Shown: positions 19,356-26,300 of the stretch, one piece after another
Layout: each line of letters opens with the position of its first letter
Position numbering within the stretch: the first letter of the stretch is position 1
Assembly: GCA_040218795.1 (NCBI GenBank)
Contig: JAVJQT010000005.1
Location: 372,001-436,000 of the forward strand
Origin: CCMP332 sp040218795
Lineage (GTDB): Bacteria; Bacteroidota; Bacteroidia; Cytophagales; CCMP332
Direction: 5' to 3'
Length of the DNA: 64,000 bases
Position numbers and translations under genes: made by a program
Notes under the pieces: generated by a model
Told to the model about the DNA's origin: nothing
The model's database searches: none
What the model saw: the letters and a program-made list of their open reading frames with translations, nothing else

Positions 19356-19435
19356 ACAGACTTCCAGATTGAAATGTTATATTTCGCTCAATGTATAAAA
19401 TCAGATTTTTAGTCTTTTTAAATAAATACTCCTTG

Positions 19436-19455
19436 ATGCCCAATTAGGCATTTTT
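19436..19455 (+). terminator. Possible terminator before the cassette array
   Basis: ATGCC-CAATTA-GGCAT followed by four Ts forms a short stem-loop after the split DUF1905/YdeI gene. The 5-bp stem is weak for an intrinsic terminator. Confidence 0.4.
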
Positions 19456-19470
19456 CGGATTCGATTTTCA

Positions 19471-19503
19471 TTTGACATAATTGGCCTAAAGTCAATAACT
19501 TTA
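19471..19503 (+). promoter_or_regulatory. Candidate promoter inside the left-edge attC-like site
   Basis: TTTG (19471-19474), 21 bases, then TAACTTTA (19496-19503) resembles the Bacteroidota promoter TTTG-N19-TAnnTTTG with one mismatch at the last base. It points into the array and sits about 22 bases before the first cassette gene. It could act as a cassette promoter (Pc-like). Confidence 0.35.
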
Positions 19504-19517
19504 GCCTAACGTTAGCA
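19471..19517 (+). repeat. attC-like site at left edge of array (site 0)
   Basis: The arms GGCCTAAAGT (19483-19492) and ACTTTAGCC (19498-19506) face each other around a 5-base loop, then TAAC and the junction box GTTAGCA (19511-19517). The left box would be TTTGAC. The junction at 19511 is certain because cassette 1 ends with the matching GCTGCTAAC. The identity of the left part is less sure: it may be an attC whose cassette was lost, or a decayed attI. The arm pair matches the AAAGT...ACTTTAGC arms of sites 4, 6, 7 and 9. Confidence 0.65.
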
Positions 19518-19524
19518 GCAATAA

Positions 19525-20712
19525 ATGGAAACTTTCGAACTGACAAATAAACAAAGAGAATTTCTTGGTCTTGAACCAATAGAAAGCCATTGGGAGAAAG
19601 TTGCTTTTAAAGGAGACACTTATCGACCCGATAGTATTTTATATTTTGATAAAAATAAAATCAAACGGCATATTGTTTCAACAGAAAATCAATATTCGGA
19701 AAAGCAGTATGACGAGCTTACTAAAGAAAGATCTTTTCTACTTCCCAAGACAAGTAAGGGTAAAGAAAAAAAACTATCTGCTTCTGTTTTAGAGCAAAGA
19801 CAAGCAACAGGTGTTTATTTAAGCATTTTAAATGGTGACCTAACAATTGGAAATTACAACACCCAAACTACATTTTATTCAAGTCGATGGGATAACATAG
19901 AACAATCTCAAAAGAGCATATCGGAACAAGTTTCGGAATTCATAAAACAATCAACAGATAACCATCTAGAAGAAATTAATCAGTTTAAAAATGCTAAAAG
20001 AAGGAACGTAAAATATAAAGCAGGAGACTATTTCTGTTTAAAGCTCGACAGGAATAATTTTGGTTTTGGTCGGATTCTTCTTGATGTAAATAAAATTCGA
20101 AAGCAGAAACTTATTAAAAGTGAACATGGATTAGGGTTAATTATGGGGCCACCTCTAATAATTCAATTGTTTGCTTACAAAGCATCAACCAAAAATGTCG
20201 ACATAGCTTTTCTTGATCAACAGCCAACTTTACCATCTGACATTATGATGGACAATCTTATTTTCTATGGAGAATTTGAAATTATTGGGCATAGAGCATT
20301 GAAAAACGATGAATTTGATTTTCCAATTTCCTATGGAAGAAGTATTGACCAAAGACGAATAGTCTTTCTTCAATGGGGCTTAATTCATTTAGAACTTCCA
20401 CAGGAAAAATTCTATAAGTATGTAACAGGAGAAAAGGAATTTGACCAGAATCCATATGGTTACTATTCAAATGGATTCAGACCACATTACGATGCTATTG
20501 AAATTACTAAGACAATAAACAATCAAGGTGTGTTTGACTTTTCAAGTTCACGTCACTATAAGGCAAGGTGGGATCTGAGAAATCCAGATAATAGTAGAGT
20601 AAAAGCTGAACTGTTCAAAGTTTTCGGACTCGATATAAATAAGTCATATTTGGAAAATAGCAAACTGACAAAAACAGCATTTCCGACAGAATATTTTGAA
20701 AAATTAAAATGA
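19525..20712 (+). CDS. Cassette 1: protein with Imm26-like domain
   Basis: 395 residues. A region near 160-300 (KYKAGDYFCLKLDRNNFGFG, RILLDV, IIQLFAY, then NLIFYGEFEIIGH) resembles the Imm26 immunity-protein family. Members of that family protect against polymorphic toxins or sit in related accessory loci. The N-terminal 150 residues (TNKQREFLGLEPIESHW onwards) and the C-terminal 70 are not recognised. No signal peptide is present, so it should act in the cytoplasm. ATG 19525 lies 14 bases after the junction. Its stop is 5 bases before the R'' box of attC 1. An immunity role is inference from one domain. Confidence 0.85.
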   Translation: METFELTNKQREFLGLEPIESHWEKVAFKGDTYRPDSILYFDKNKIKRHIVSTENQYSEKQYDELTKERSFLLPKTSKGKEKKLSASVLEQRQATGVYLSILNGDLTIGNYNTQTTFYSSRWDNIEQSQKSISEQVSEFIKQSTDNHLEEINQFKNAKRRNVKYKAGDYFCLKLDRNNFGFGRILLDVNKIRKQKLIKSEHGLGLIMGPPLIIQLFAYKASTKNVDIAFLDQQPTLPSDIMMDNLIFYGEFEIIGHRALKNDEFDFPISYGRSIDQRRIVFLQWGLIHLELPQEKFYKYVTGEKEFDQNPYGYYSNGFRPHYDAIEITKTINNQGVFDFSSSRHYKARWDLRNPDNSRVKAELFKVFGLDINKSYLENSKLTKTAFPTEYFEKLK

Positions 20713-20719
20713 AAAAAGC

Positions 20720-20786
20720 TGCTAACACTGTATATGAAATCATAGCACCCTGCGGGATGCTACGCTTCATATACTTAACGTTATGC
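20720..20786 (+). repeat. attC site 1
   Basis: R'' TGCTAAC (20720-20726), arm TGTATATGAA, central hairpin tip around CCCTGCGGG, arm TTCATATACTTAAC and R' GTTATGC (20780-20786). The arms pair nearly perfectly. R'' with its flank (GCTGCTAAC) is the exact reverse complement of the start of cassette 1 at 19511. Confidence 0.9.
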
Positions 20787-21028
20787 TTCAGAAAACTTTA
20801 TGATTTCCCCGGCTCACCCGACCCACTTCAGAGGCTCTCGCTTTTCTATCGCTATTGCCCGATCCTTCCCCCTGAATACCCGCAAGGCTCCAGCGCACCC
20901 TTTTCCGAAAGCATAACACATGCTAAGCCACAGCGATGATTTTCGATAATTTCGTTATTTTTAAATCGCTAGGTAATCAAGGTGTATTGGAAAAATATCT
21001 TCACATCGCCGATGGGCTTAGCTGAACG
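20781..21028 (+). other. Cassette 2: short cassette with no convincing gene
   Basis: A 248-bp unit bounded by GTTATGC at 20780 and by its own R'' GCATAAC at 20911, reverse complements of each other. About 130 bp lie between the boundary and R''. They are GC-richer than the neighbours (CCCGGCTCACCCGACCC) and contain no ORF that starts inside the cassette. It may carry a small RNA or promoter, or simply be an empty or decayed cassette. Confidence 0.7.
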
Positions 21029-21034
21029 TTGTGG
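20911..21034 (+). repeat. attC site 2
   Basis: R'' GCATAAC (20911-20917), arm ATGCTAAGCCACAGCGATG, about 70 bases of AT-rich spacer, then the partner arm CATCGCCGATGGGCTTAGC, TGAAC and R' GTTGTGG (21028-21034). GCTAAGCC/GGGCTTAGC and AGCGATG/CATCGC pair. It belongs to cassette 2. Confidence 0.88.
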
Positions 21035-21039
21035 GTAAT

Positions 21040-21564
21040 ATGAAGAAAATGAAAATCAGACAATTAATCTTACTGACTTTATTGATTTCAATTAGTGGGT
21101 GTACACCACCTTTATTGCAATGCTTTCTGAAATTTACCAACTACGAGAAGACATATGAATTTGATTTCTCAAAGGAAGAGTTGAAAAATCGAATTGTTGA
21201 AGCTTATACATATGACAAAGGCTTGCTCTTGAAAAATTTCGGTCTGACACTAATACAAAGTGAAGCTGTTAACTCGGAATACAGAAAAAGTGTTGATGTT
21301 TGGTTGGACAAAAAGAACTGGGATGATGTAAAATCAGAAATTAGAAACAACACATCGGACACTTTGAACTTGCTAATGGGCAAACATCACAGTAGAAAGC
21401 AAATTAAGTTATTAGCAATTATTGACGGAGACAACGAAAAGTCAAAATTTACAATAATGAACATTGAATACCAGAGAAGAAGAGCTTGTGAGAAAGAAAA
21501 AAACTATTACAAACTCAGAATTGCAAATAAGATTGACAAGAAACTAATTGAAAAATTGAAATAA
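21040..21564 (+). CDS. Cassette 3: lipoprotein of unknown function
   Basis: 174 residues from ATG 21040. A GTG at 21031 is in frame but lies inside the attC junction box. The signal ends in a lipobox (ISISGC), followed by PP. The mature domain (YEFDFSKEELKNRIVEAY, VWLDKKNWDDVKSEI, FTIMNIEYQRRRACEKEK) is mixed alpha/beta with two cysteines. I recognise no family. It ends 8 bases before the R'' of its attC. Confidence 0.78.
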   Translation: MKKMKIRQLILLTLLISISGCTPPLLQCFLKFTNYEKTYEFDFSKEELKNRIVEAYTYDKGLLLKNFGLTLIQSEAVNSEYRKSVDVWLDKKNWDDVKSEIRNNTSDTLNLLMGKHHSRKQIKLLAIIDGDNEKSKFTIMNIEYQRRRACEKEKNYYKLRIANKIDKKLIEKLK

Positions 21565-21571
21565 ATACTAC

Positions 21572-21699
21572 CCACAACACAGCATATAGCTTATGGCGTG
21601 TGAACGGCTATCAGCAAGGTTTTCGCTCCGTAGCCAGTTTTGGTTTCAGTGGAAGGAAAGTGCTTCGATACCGCCACAAGCCATATGCAAACGTTGTGA
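21572..21699 (+). repeat. attC site 3
   Basis: R'' CCACAAC (21572-21578), arm GCATATAGCTTATGGCG, spacer with AACGGCTATC and GTAGCCAGTTTTGG, arm CGCCACAAGCCATATGC, AAAC and R' GTTGTGA (21693-21699). TACCCACAAC is the exact reverse complement of the start of cassette 3. Confidence 0.88.
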
Positions 21700-21723
21700 T
21701 CCATTGAATTTAATCATAAATAG

Positions 21724-22227
21724 ATGAGTCAAAACCAATTTTTAAGAGTAATGGCCAAGAAACCTAATTCAGAACTTGAACGAGTTGTGAACAGCCCCGA
21801 AACTTATGTTGAAAAAGCAAGACTCGCTGCTGCACTTGAACTCAAAAACCGAGGAATGGCAAATGAAGAAATAGAAAAATTGGAAACGGAACTTTCTACT
21901 AAGTTTAAAGCTGAATATGAAGTGAAGTTATTTGAATCCAAACTCTACTCCAAGAACTTTATCTACTTATGGGCGATCCTTATAACTCCTTTGTTGATCG
22001 GGCTATTTATGGCACTCAATATCTGGGAACTAGGTAACAGAAAAGGAATTTGGACAGTAATTGGATTATCAGTCCTTTATTTTCCAGTAATGATCATTAT
22101 TCTGAGTATCTTACCTGAAGAACTGGATTGGCTGATTGGAATTTTACATTTGGCTTACGCAGTGTTTTTTGTTGAGTGGACATGGAAGGCGTACCTGCCA
22201 ACATTCGAAGAATACAAAAATACATAA
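21724..22227 (+). CDS. Cassette 4: membrane protein of unknown function
   Basis: 167 residues. The first 75 are soluble and helical with acidic and basic repeats (VEKARLAAALELKNRGMANE, IEKLETELSTKF). Then come three hydrophobic helices (FIYLWAILITPLLIGLFMAL, IWTVIGLSVLYFPVMIIILS, WLIGILHLAYAVFFVEW). No family is recognised; the soluble helical start resembles short membrane-anchor-linked helices found in other Bacteroidota proteins. ATG 21724 is 31 bases after the junction. The stop is 7 bases before R''. Confidence 0.78.
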   Translation: MSQNQFLRVMAKKPNSELERVVNSPETYVEKARLAAALELKNRGMANEEIEKLETELSTKFKAEYEVKLFESKLYSKNFIYLWAILITPLLIGLFMALNIWELGNRKGIWTVIGLSVLYFPVMIIILSILPEELDWLIGILHLAYAVFFVEWTWKAYLPTFEEYKNT

Positions 22228-22233
22228 AACGGA

Positions 22234-22311
22234 TCACAACATGCGCTAAAGTCCATGCTCTAGCTCTTGACTTTGCCTTCAAAGAGCACGTACTTTAGCT
22301 GAACGTTGGCG
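22234..22311 (+). repeat. attC site 4
   Basis: R'' TCACAAC (22234-22240), arm GCTAAAGTCCATGCTC, arm GAGCACGTACTTTAGC, TGAAC and R' GTTGGCG (22305-22311). The 16-bp arms differ at two positions. The site is about 95 percent identical to attC site 6 across its core. Confidence 0.92.
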
Positions 22312-22325
22312 TTCATTCACTGCAC

Positions 22326-23339
22326 ATGAGAATACTCTTAATTCCATTTTTAACATTTGCTCTGGCAGCATGCACTTCAGATAATTTTAATGAGACTAAA
22401 CGTTATTTCGAAACTCCTAGAGATACAATATCATTAAATGGTGAATTTGAACTGACAGTTGTAATTGAATCTGAAAAAGAAAAATCAATCAGATTTTATG
22501 AGAACTTTAGGAACTTAACCATTTGGACATCTTTACGAGTGCCATGCGAAAATGACTCAACTGAATGGTGTAACAAAGATATGCTTACTCAAAATATTGG
22601 TCGAGGAGAAGAAACGAACATCAAATCATACAAGATTTCCAAAGATCAACCTTTTCGGAAGTCATTTAAATGCATTGTTGAAGAAAGAGATGGGCGATTT
22701 CTCTTGTCAATTCCAGAGCTCCAATATTATGCAAACTATGATTTAGCCGAATTTGATGGAATAACCAAACTCGGACTTCACGGACATTGTGCGCCAATTA
22801 ACGCTGGCTTTGGAGCATCCTTGGAAGATTATATTGAGCTGAAGGAATTAGATATTATTCTCGAACCTAATAAACAGAGTATGGCTCTTCAAATTCCAAT
22901 TCTTGGAACCTTAAATGTGGAATCGAATAAATTGGATTCCTTAAACGAATATGGCGCTGGTGACTGTTGGGGGAATATTCGTCACTATTCAGGTTCAAAT
23001 AACTCAATAGCTATCGATTCTATGACTTGCAGCGAATACGGATTCACTTACACAAATTACTATTTGGAGAACGAAGGAATTAGAATCGTATATATACAAG
23101 AATCCAGTACTCAACTTGCTGCAACCTTAGAAAAACGAACTTATATGCTTTCTGAAAAAATCTATGATTATCATGAGCAGCCATTTAAGGTATATACTCG
23201 ATCGGGTAGATTTAAATCTCCTGATTTCGGATTGATTAATTCCAAATTTAATTCTGAGGTGTTACAAGATTTTCAAACGACCTATGAACATCTAACAATG
23301 AGCTATCAAGGCGCATGGGAAATGGAAATAGACTACTAG
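22326..23339 (+). CDS. Cassette 5: lipoprotein of unknown function
   Basis: 337 residues. Lipobox ALAAC (Cys near residue 16) and a TSDNFNE linker predict an envelope lipoprotein. The mature region is rich in beta strands, with several cysteines (VPCENDSTEWCNK, HGHCAPINAGFG, DCWGNIRHYSG, MTCSEYGF). No catalytic motif or known family is seen. ATG 22326 follows the junction by 20 bases; the stop is 11 bases before the R'' box. Confidence 0.78.
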   Translation: MRILLIPFLTFALAACTSDNFNETKRYFETPRDTISLNGEFELTVVIESEKEKSIRFYENFRNLTIWTSLRVPCENDSTEWCNKDMLTQNIGRGEETNIKSYKISKDQPFRKSFKCIVEERDGRFLLSIPELQYYANYDLAEFDGITKLGLHGHCAPINAGFGASLEDYIELKELDIILEPNKQSMALQIPILGTLNVESNKLDSLNEYGAGDCWGNIRHYSGSNNSIAIDSMTCSEYGFTYTNYYLENEGIRIVYIQESSTQLAATLEKRTYMLSEKIYDYHEQPFKVYTRSGRFKSPDFGLINSKFNSEVLQDFQTTYEHLTMSYQGAWEMEIDY

Positions 23340-23350
23340 AAAAAACGAAA

Positions 23351-23512
23351 CGCCAACAAATGCTATGAATGAATGGGGTTTTATCGGTCAGGATATATTC
23401 GTGGGGATTGGAAAGTCCGCCACAAGTTTTAAATTTAAATCAAGGCGTGGCTATGTGCGAGACGAGAGGTTAGTACTTTCTAATCCCCACTCATCATAGC
23501 TGGTCGTTAGGC
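23351..23512 (+). repeat. attC site 5 (long)
   Basis: R'' CGCCAAC (23351-23357), arm ATGCTATGAATGAATGGGG, spacer, then CCCCACTCATCATAGC, TGGTC and R' GTTAGGC (23506-23512). Inside, GTGGGGATTGGAAAGT also pairs with ACTTTCTAATCCCCAC, so alternative stems compete for one arm. AACGCCAAC is the exact reverse complement of the cassette 5 start. Confidence 0.85.
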
Positions 23513-23555
23513 AAAATATCTCCTCGCAAATCAGAAATAGCCAATGTTAATTGAG

Positions 23556-23577
23556 TTTGAAAATTTCTTTAACTTTA
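23556..23577 (+). promoter_or_regulatory. Possible own promoter of the cassette 6 toxin-antitoxin pair
   Basis: TAACTTTA (23570-23577) matches TAnnTTTG at all but one base. A TTG lies 16 bases upstream at 23551. It sits 14 bases before the antitoxin ATG. Spacing is short for the consensus. Confidence 0.3.
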
Positions 23578-23591
23578 CGTAAAGCTCTTTT

Positions 23592-23810
23592 ATGGATATT
23601 CAATCATCTAAATTGGAATTGGTCAAGTTGATCCTTGAAATAGATAACCAATCTGTTTTGAATAAGATTCTAGATGCTTTAAAAGCAGATGATAAAGATT
23701 TTTTTCTGGGATTATCTTCTCAAGAAAAGAAAGAAATTGAATTGGGATTAAATCAATTGAATTCAGGAAAAAGAATTTCTTTAGAAGACTATATGAAAAA
23801 AGTCTCATAA
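23592..23810 (+). CDS. Cassette 6: antitoxin of a RelE/ParE-type pair
   Basis: 72 residues. A short helical protein (LELVKLILEIDNQSVLNKIL, GLSSQEKKEIELGLNQLNSG, ISLEDYMKK) with the length and C-terminal pattern of small antitoxins that partner RelE/ParE toxins. The middle resembles the QEKKEIEEGL stretch found in such antitoxins. It is followed after 3 bases by the toxin gene. The pair is inferred to act as a type II module; here it may stabilise the array against loss. Confidence 0.8.
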   Translation: MDIQSSKLELVKLILEIDNQSVLNKILDALKADDKDFFLGLSSQEKKEIELGLNQLNSGKRISLEDYMKKVS

Positions 23811-23813
23811 AAC

Positions 23814-24125
23814 TTGAAGATTTATTTATCCCCTCTTGCAGAATTTAAACTGGATTTAACGTATATCTATTTAGAAACAGAGTGGTCAGAAAAAGTCAAA
23901 CAAGATTTTCAGAAAAAACTCTTTTCTTCCTTTAAAAGAATTGCGCAATACCCAAAAAGTTGTCCTGAATCCAGCAGTAATCCTGGCATTTTTCGGTGCA
24001 TTCTATCAAAACATAATTCTTACATCTATAGAGTTTTACAAAAGGAAATTGAGATAATTACTGTGTTTGATAACAGGCAAGACCCTGATAAAATCCAAAA
24101 AGAAATAGATGAATACTTTGCCTAA
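23814..24125 (+). CDS. Cassette 6: RelE/ParE-type toxin
   Basis: 103 residues from a TTG start at 23814, three bases after the antitoxin stop. SPLAEFKLDLTYIYLETEWS, FSSFKRIAQYPKSCPES, RCILSKHNSYIYRV and VFDNRQDPDK follow the RelE/ParE fold in order: alpha hairpin, sheet, and the DNRQ(D/N)P motif near the C-terminus. This family cleaves ribosome-bound mRNA (RelE) or inhibits gyrase (ParE); which applies here cannot be read. The stop codon lies inside the R'' box of attC 6. Confidence 0.88.
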   Translation: MKIYLSPLAEFKLDLTYIYLETEWSEKVKQDFQKKLFSSFKRIAQYPKSCPESSSNPGIFRCILSKHNSYIYRVLQKEIEIITVFDNRQDPDKIQKEIDEYFA

Positions 24126-24198
24126 CAAATGCTAAAGTACATGCTCTAACTCTTGACTTTGCCTTCAAAGAGCACGTACTTTAGCTGAACGGTTAGCG
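24120..24198 (+). repeat. attC site 6
   Basis: R'' GCCTAAC (24120-24126, overlapping the toxin stop), arm GCTAAAGTACATGCTC, arm GAGCACGTACTTTAGC, TGAAC and R' GTTAGCG (24192-24198). The arms differ at one position. TTTGCCTAAC is the exact reverse complement of the cassette 6 start. Confidence 0.92.
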
Positions 24199-24205
24199 AG
24201 AATTT

Positions 24206-24703
24206 ATGAGATTTTGGAAATATTGTGTTTTGATTTGTTGTTTATCTTGTGATGTATCCAACGATAGTAATAGATATCAAATCAATGCAGATACAATCGT
24301 ATTGAATTTCGGCTATCAACATGAATCACCTACTCCTGATTCATTAAAAAATGTCATAATAACAGATGTTGATAATAATCCTATTTACAAATTTGTTGAA
24401 GACAGTGTTTATTCAATAAAAATTAAACATTCTTCGGGTATCAAAATCAAAGGATATGCTAAATCAACAAACATCAAAATCAATTTAGTGGACTCTATAT
24501 ATTTACTACAAACTCCTAGGATCGATTCACTAAAGAATATCAAGGTTTCTATTGGATATGCAGTTGATGAAAATCAGAATATATTGCTATATCATCACAA
24601 GTTTTTCTTGAAAAATAAATCAGACAGTCTGGTAGATATTCTAACAAGAATTGACACTATTGGATATAAAACTTTCAAACTAATTAAGAAGAACCCTCGC
24701 TGA
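24206..24703 (+). CDS. Cassette 7: lipoprotein of unknown function
   Basis: 165 residues. A short signal ends in the lipobox CLSC (Cys near residue 15). The mature part consists of alternating strands (IKIKHSSGIKIKGYAKSTNI, SLKNIKVSIGYAVDENQNIL), suggesting a beta-sandwich. No family recognised. ATG 24206 is 14 bases after the junction. The TGA stop overlaps R'' of attC 7. Confidence 0.75.
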   Translation: MRFWKYCVLICCLSCDVSNDSNRYQINADTIVLNFGYQHESPTPDSLKNVIITDVDNNPIYKFVEDSVYSIKIKHSSGIKIKGYAKSTNIKINLVDSIYLLQTPRIDSLKNIKVSIGYAVDENQNILLYHHKFFLKNKSDSLVDILTRIDTIGYKTFKLIKKNPR

Positions 24704-24794
24704 CAAATGCTAAAGTCCATGCTGATGATTGACTTTGTGAAAGGAGAGCACGCCTGCCTGCTGGCAGGCAGGTACTTTAGCTGAACGGTACTTG
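24698..24794 (+). repeat. attC site 7, with inserted palindrome
   Basis: R'' CGCTGAC (24698-24704), arm GCTAAAGTCCATGCT, arm GAGCACG...GTACTTTAGC, TGAAC and R' GTACTTG (24788-24794), which lacks the usual GTT. The right arm is split by a 20-bp palindrome at 24753-24772. Compared with attC 4 and 6, the palindrome sits between GAGCACG and TACTTTAGC. R'' has one mismatch to the cassette 7 start (G for A). Confidence 0.85.
24753..24772. repeat. GC-rich palindrome inside attC 7
   Basis: CCTGCCTGCTGGCAGGCAGG, near-perfect dyad (one mismatch at the centre), much richer in GC than its surroundings. A one-base variant occurs in attC 9 at 26356-26375, and a shorter relative in attC 11. It looks like a REP-type palindromic element. 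Confidence 0.85.
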
Positions 24795-24818
24795 CCATAA
24801 TTGCTCTTAGCCATTTTT

Positions 24819-25376
24819 ATGAAGAATCTTCAATATTTTCTGCTGATAACTCTTTTAACAACATTTGGGTGCAACTCTCAATCTCAAAAACCACAGAGAG
24901 TAACCTATTCGAACTCGAACATACCTGAACTATACGCACGGGTCAACGACCATGCAGACATTCTGACGGACACTGAAGAAGCCAATTTAAATGAACTTCT
25001 CAAATCTTTGGAAGACTCTGTTGGCTCTCAACTTGTTATTTTATCCATAGATTCATTGGACGAACGAACTATTGAAGAATTCTCAATACAAGTAGCAGAC
25101 AACTGGAGAATTGGACGAGCCAACTACAACGATGGCATTATTATAACACTTGCAATGAAGGACCGAATGATGCGTATCGAAGTTGGATATGGTCTTGAGC
25201 TAATTATTCGAGACGAAATTGCGAAGAAAATAATCGATAGTATTATGGTTCCTGAGTTCCGAACAGGGAACTTTAACGCAGGACTTACAAAAGCGTCTGA
25301 AGAACTTATCAGCTTGATTTACAGCAATCTTGAACATGTGGGGAAGAGATGGGAATCGAAAAACAACAGCAAGTAA
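24819..25376 (+). CDS. Cassette 8: TPM-domain lipoprotein
   Basis: 185 residues from ATG 24819; a TTG at 24801 would add six residues ahead of the signal. Lipobox TTFGC gives a Cys near residue 18. Residues about 40-175 are a TPM domain (YgcG/Psb32 type): VNDHADILTDTEEANLNELL, then GSQLVILSIDSL, NWRIGRANYNDGIIITLAMK, MRIEVGYGLE and FRTGNFNAGL. Most TPM proteins have a C-terminal TM helix or Gly-rich tail; this one lacks it and is anchored by lipid instead. The family is linked to membrane-protein or photosystem maintenance and to phosphatase-like activity; its role here is unknown. Confidence 0.88.
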   Translation: MKNLQYFLLITLLTTFGCNSQSQKPQRVTYSNSNIPELYARVNDHADILTDTEEANLNELLKSLEDSVGSQLVILSIDSLDERTIEEFSIQVADNWRIGRANYNDGIIITLAMKDRMMRIEVGYGLELIIRDEIAKKIIDSIMVPEFRTGNFNAGLTKASEELISLIYSNLEHVGKRWESKNNSK

Positions 25377-25603
25377 TAAGCACTAGCGCGAATATGCCTG
25401 TGCGCTTTCTGCCAGTTTCAGGGCAAATCGACCGCTTCACCGCCCATTCTGCTACTTTCATTTCGCCTCCCTCCTTTTAGTCTTTCTTGATTAAGACTTG
25501 CAGAACATAGTTCTTCTTGGATACCGTTGCGGAGGTTGGACAGTTTCGCTATTTTAGTGCTCTTTACAACTTGTGGGCTTAAACCCCTAGTTAGACGTTA
25601 TCA
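25369..25603 (+). repeat. attC site 8 (long, poorly paired)
   Basis: A region of about 235 bp runs from GCAAGTAAT (25369, partly overlapping the TPM stop) to R' GTTATCA (25597-25603). GCAAGTA is the complement of TACTTGC at the start of cassette 8 (7 bases). Inner arms are weak (CACTAG and CTAGTTAGAC) and no long stem is obvious by eye. The right junction is supported by the R'' of cassette 9. The left half may have decayed or be a fusion of two sites. Confidence 0.6.
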
Positions 25604-25618
25604 CACATTATTAAAAAT

Positions 25619-26296
25619 ATGACAAGAGAAGAGCAATTGGTATTTTGTAAAAAATGTGAAAATCGTAAAATGGATTTGAAGCAAGGGTTGATCTGTGGCT
25701 TAACAAATCAAAAAGCTGAATTTGAAAATGAATGTCCTGATTACAAATTAGATGAGACGGTAAAAGAAGTCCAATTAGATGATAAAGACGCCCTGCAGAC
25801 CCATGAAATCAAAAAGAAATTACCGATTGAAATTCTTGAAAAAATAAGACTTGAACAAAATTTAATTCCCGCAATTCTATCAGGATTTTTAGTTGGAGTT
25901 ATTGGAGCTGTAATATGGGCTACAATTTCTGTAGCTACTGGTTATCAGATTGGTTATATGGCCATTGCCATCGGAGCTGGGGTTGGTCTAACAATCAGAA
26001 AAATTGGAAATGGCATAGACTATATTTTTGGATTTTGGGGCGCAGGTATTTCTTTGTTCAGTGTAATGTTTGGTAATTTCTTGAGTATTGTTGCTCTAAT
26101 AGCTGATGAAGAAGGGCTAGGATATTTTGAAACACTAACTCTTTTTGATTATAATTATTTACCTGATTTGATGATAGAAACATTCAGCTTTATCGATTTA
26201 ATTTTTTATGGTATTGCGATTTATGAAGGATTCCAATTCTCATTCAGATTAGTAACTGAAAAAAGAATTGAAGAGATAAAAAACTCAAACAAATAA
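25619..26296 (+). CDS. Cassette 9: membrane protein with N-terminal Cys cluster
   Basis: 225 residues. The N-terminus FCKKCENRKMD, GLICGL and ENECPDYK holds four cysteines in the layout of a small zinc ribbon. A charged linker follows, then four hydrophobic helices (ILSGFLVGVIGAVIWATISV, GYMAIAIGAGVGLTI, FWGAGISLFSVMFGNFLSIV, DLIFYGIAIYEGFQFSF). The same Cys-rich start precedes various membrane domains in Bacteroidota, so it is likely a recurring module rather than an enzyme. Function unknown. ATG 25619 is 22 bases after the junction. Confidence 0.8.
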   Translation: MTREEQLVFCKKCENRKMDLKQGLICGLTNQKAEFENECPDYKLDETVKEVQLDDKDALQTHEIKKKLPIEILEKIRLEQNLIPAILSGFLVGVIGAVIWATISVATGYQIGYMAIAIGAGVGLTIRKIGNGIDYIFGFWGAGISLFSVMFGNFLSIVALIADEEGLGYFETLTLFDYNYLPDLMIETFSFIDLIFYGIAIYEGFQFSFRLVTEKRIEEIKNSNK

Positions 26297-26300
26297 CTTG

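Noticed and set aside
20709..20939. 76-residue + strand ORF across attC 1 and cassette 2
   Set aside because: It starts inside the stop region of cassette 1, reads through the attC hairpin and the next junction, and shows no protein-like motif. A real cassette gene would not span two cassettes.
24753..24772. GC-rich palindrome in attC 7 as a terminator
   Set aside because: No T run follows it, and it interrupts an attC arm with a copy at the same place in attC 9.
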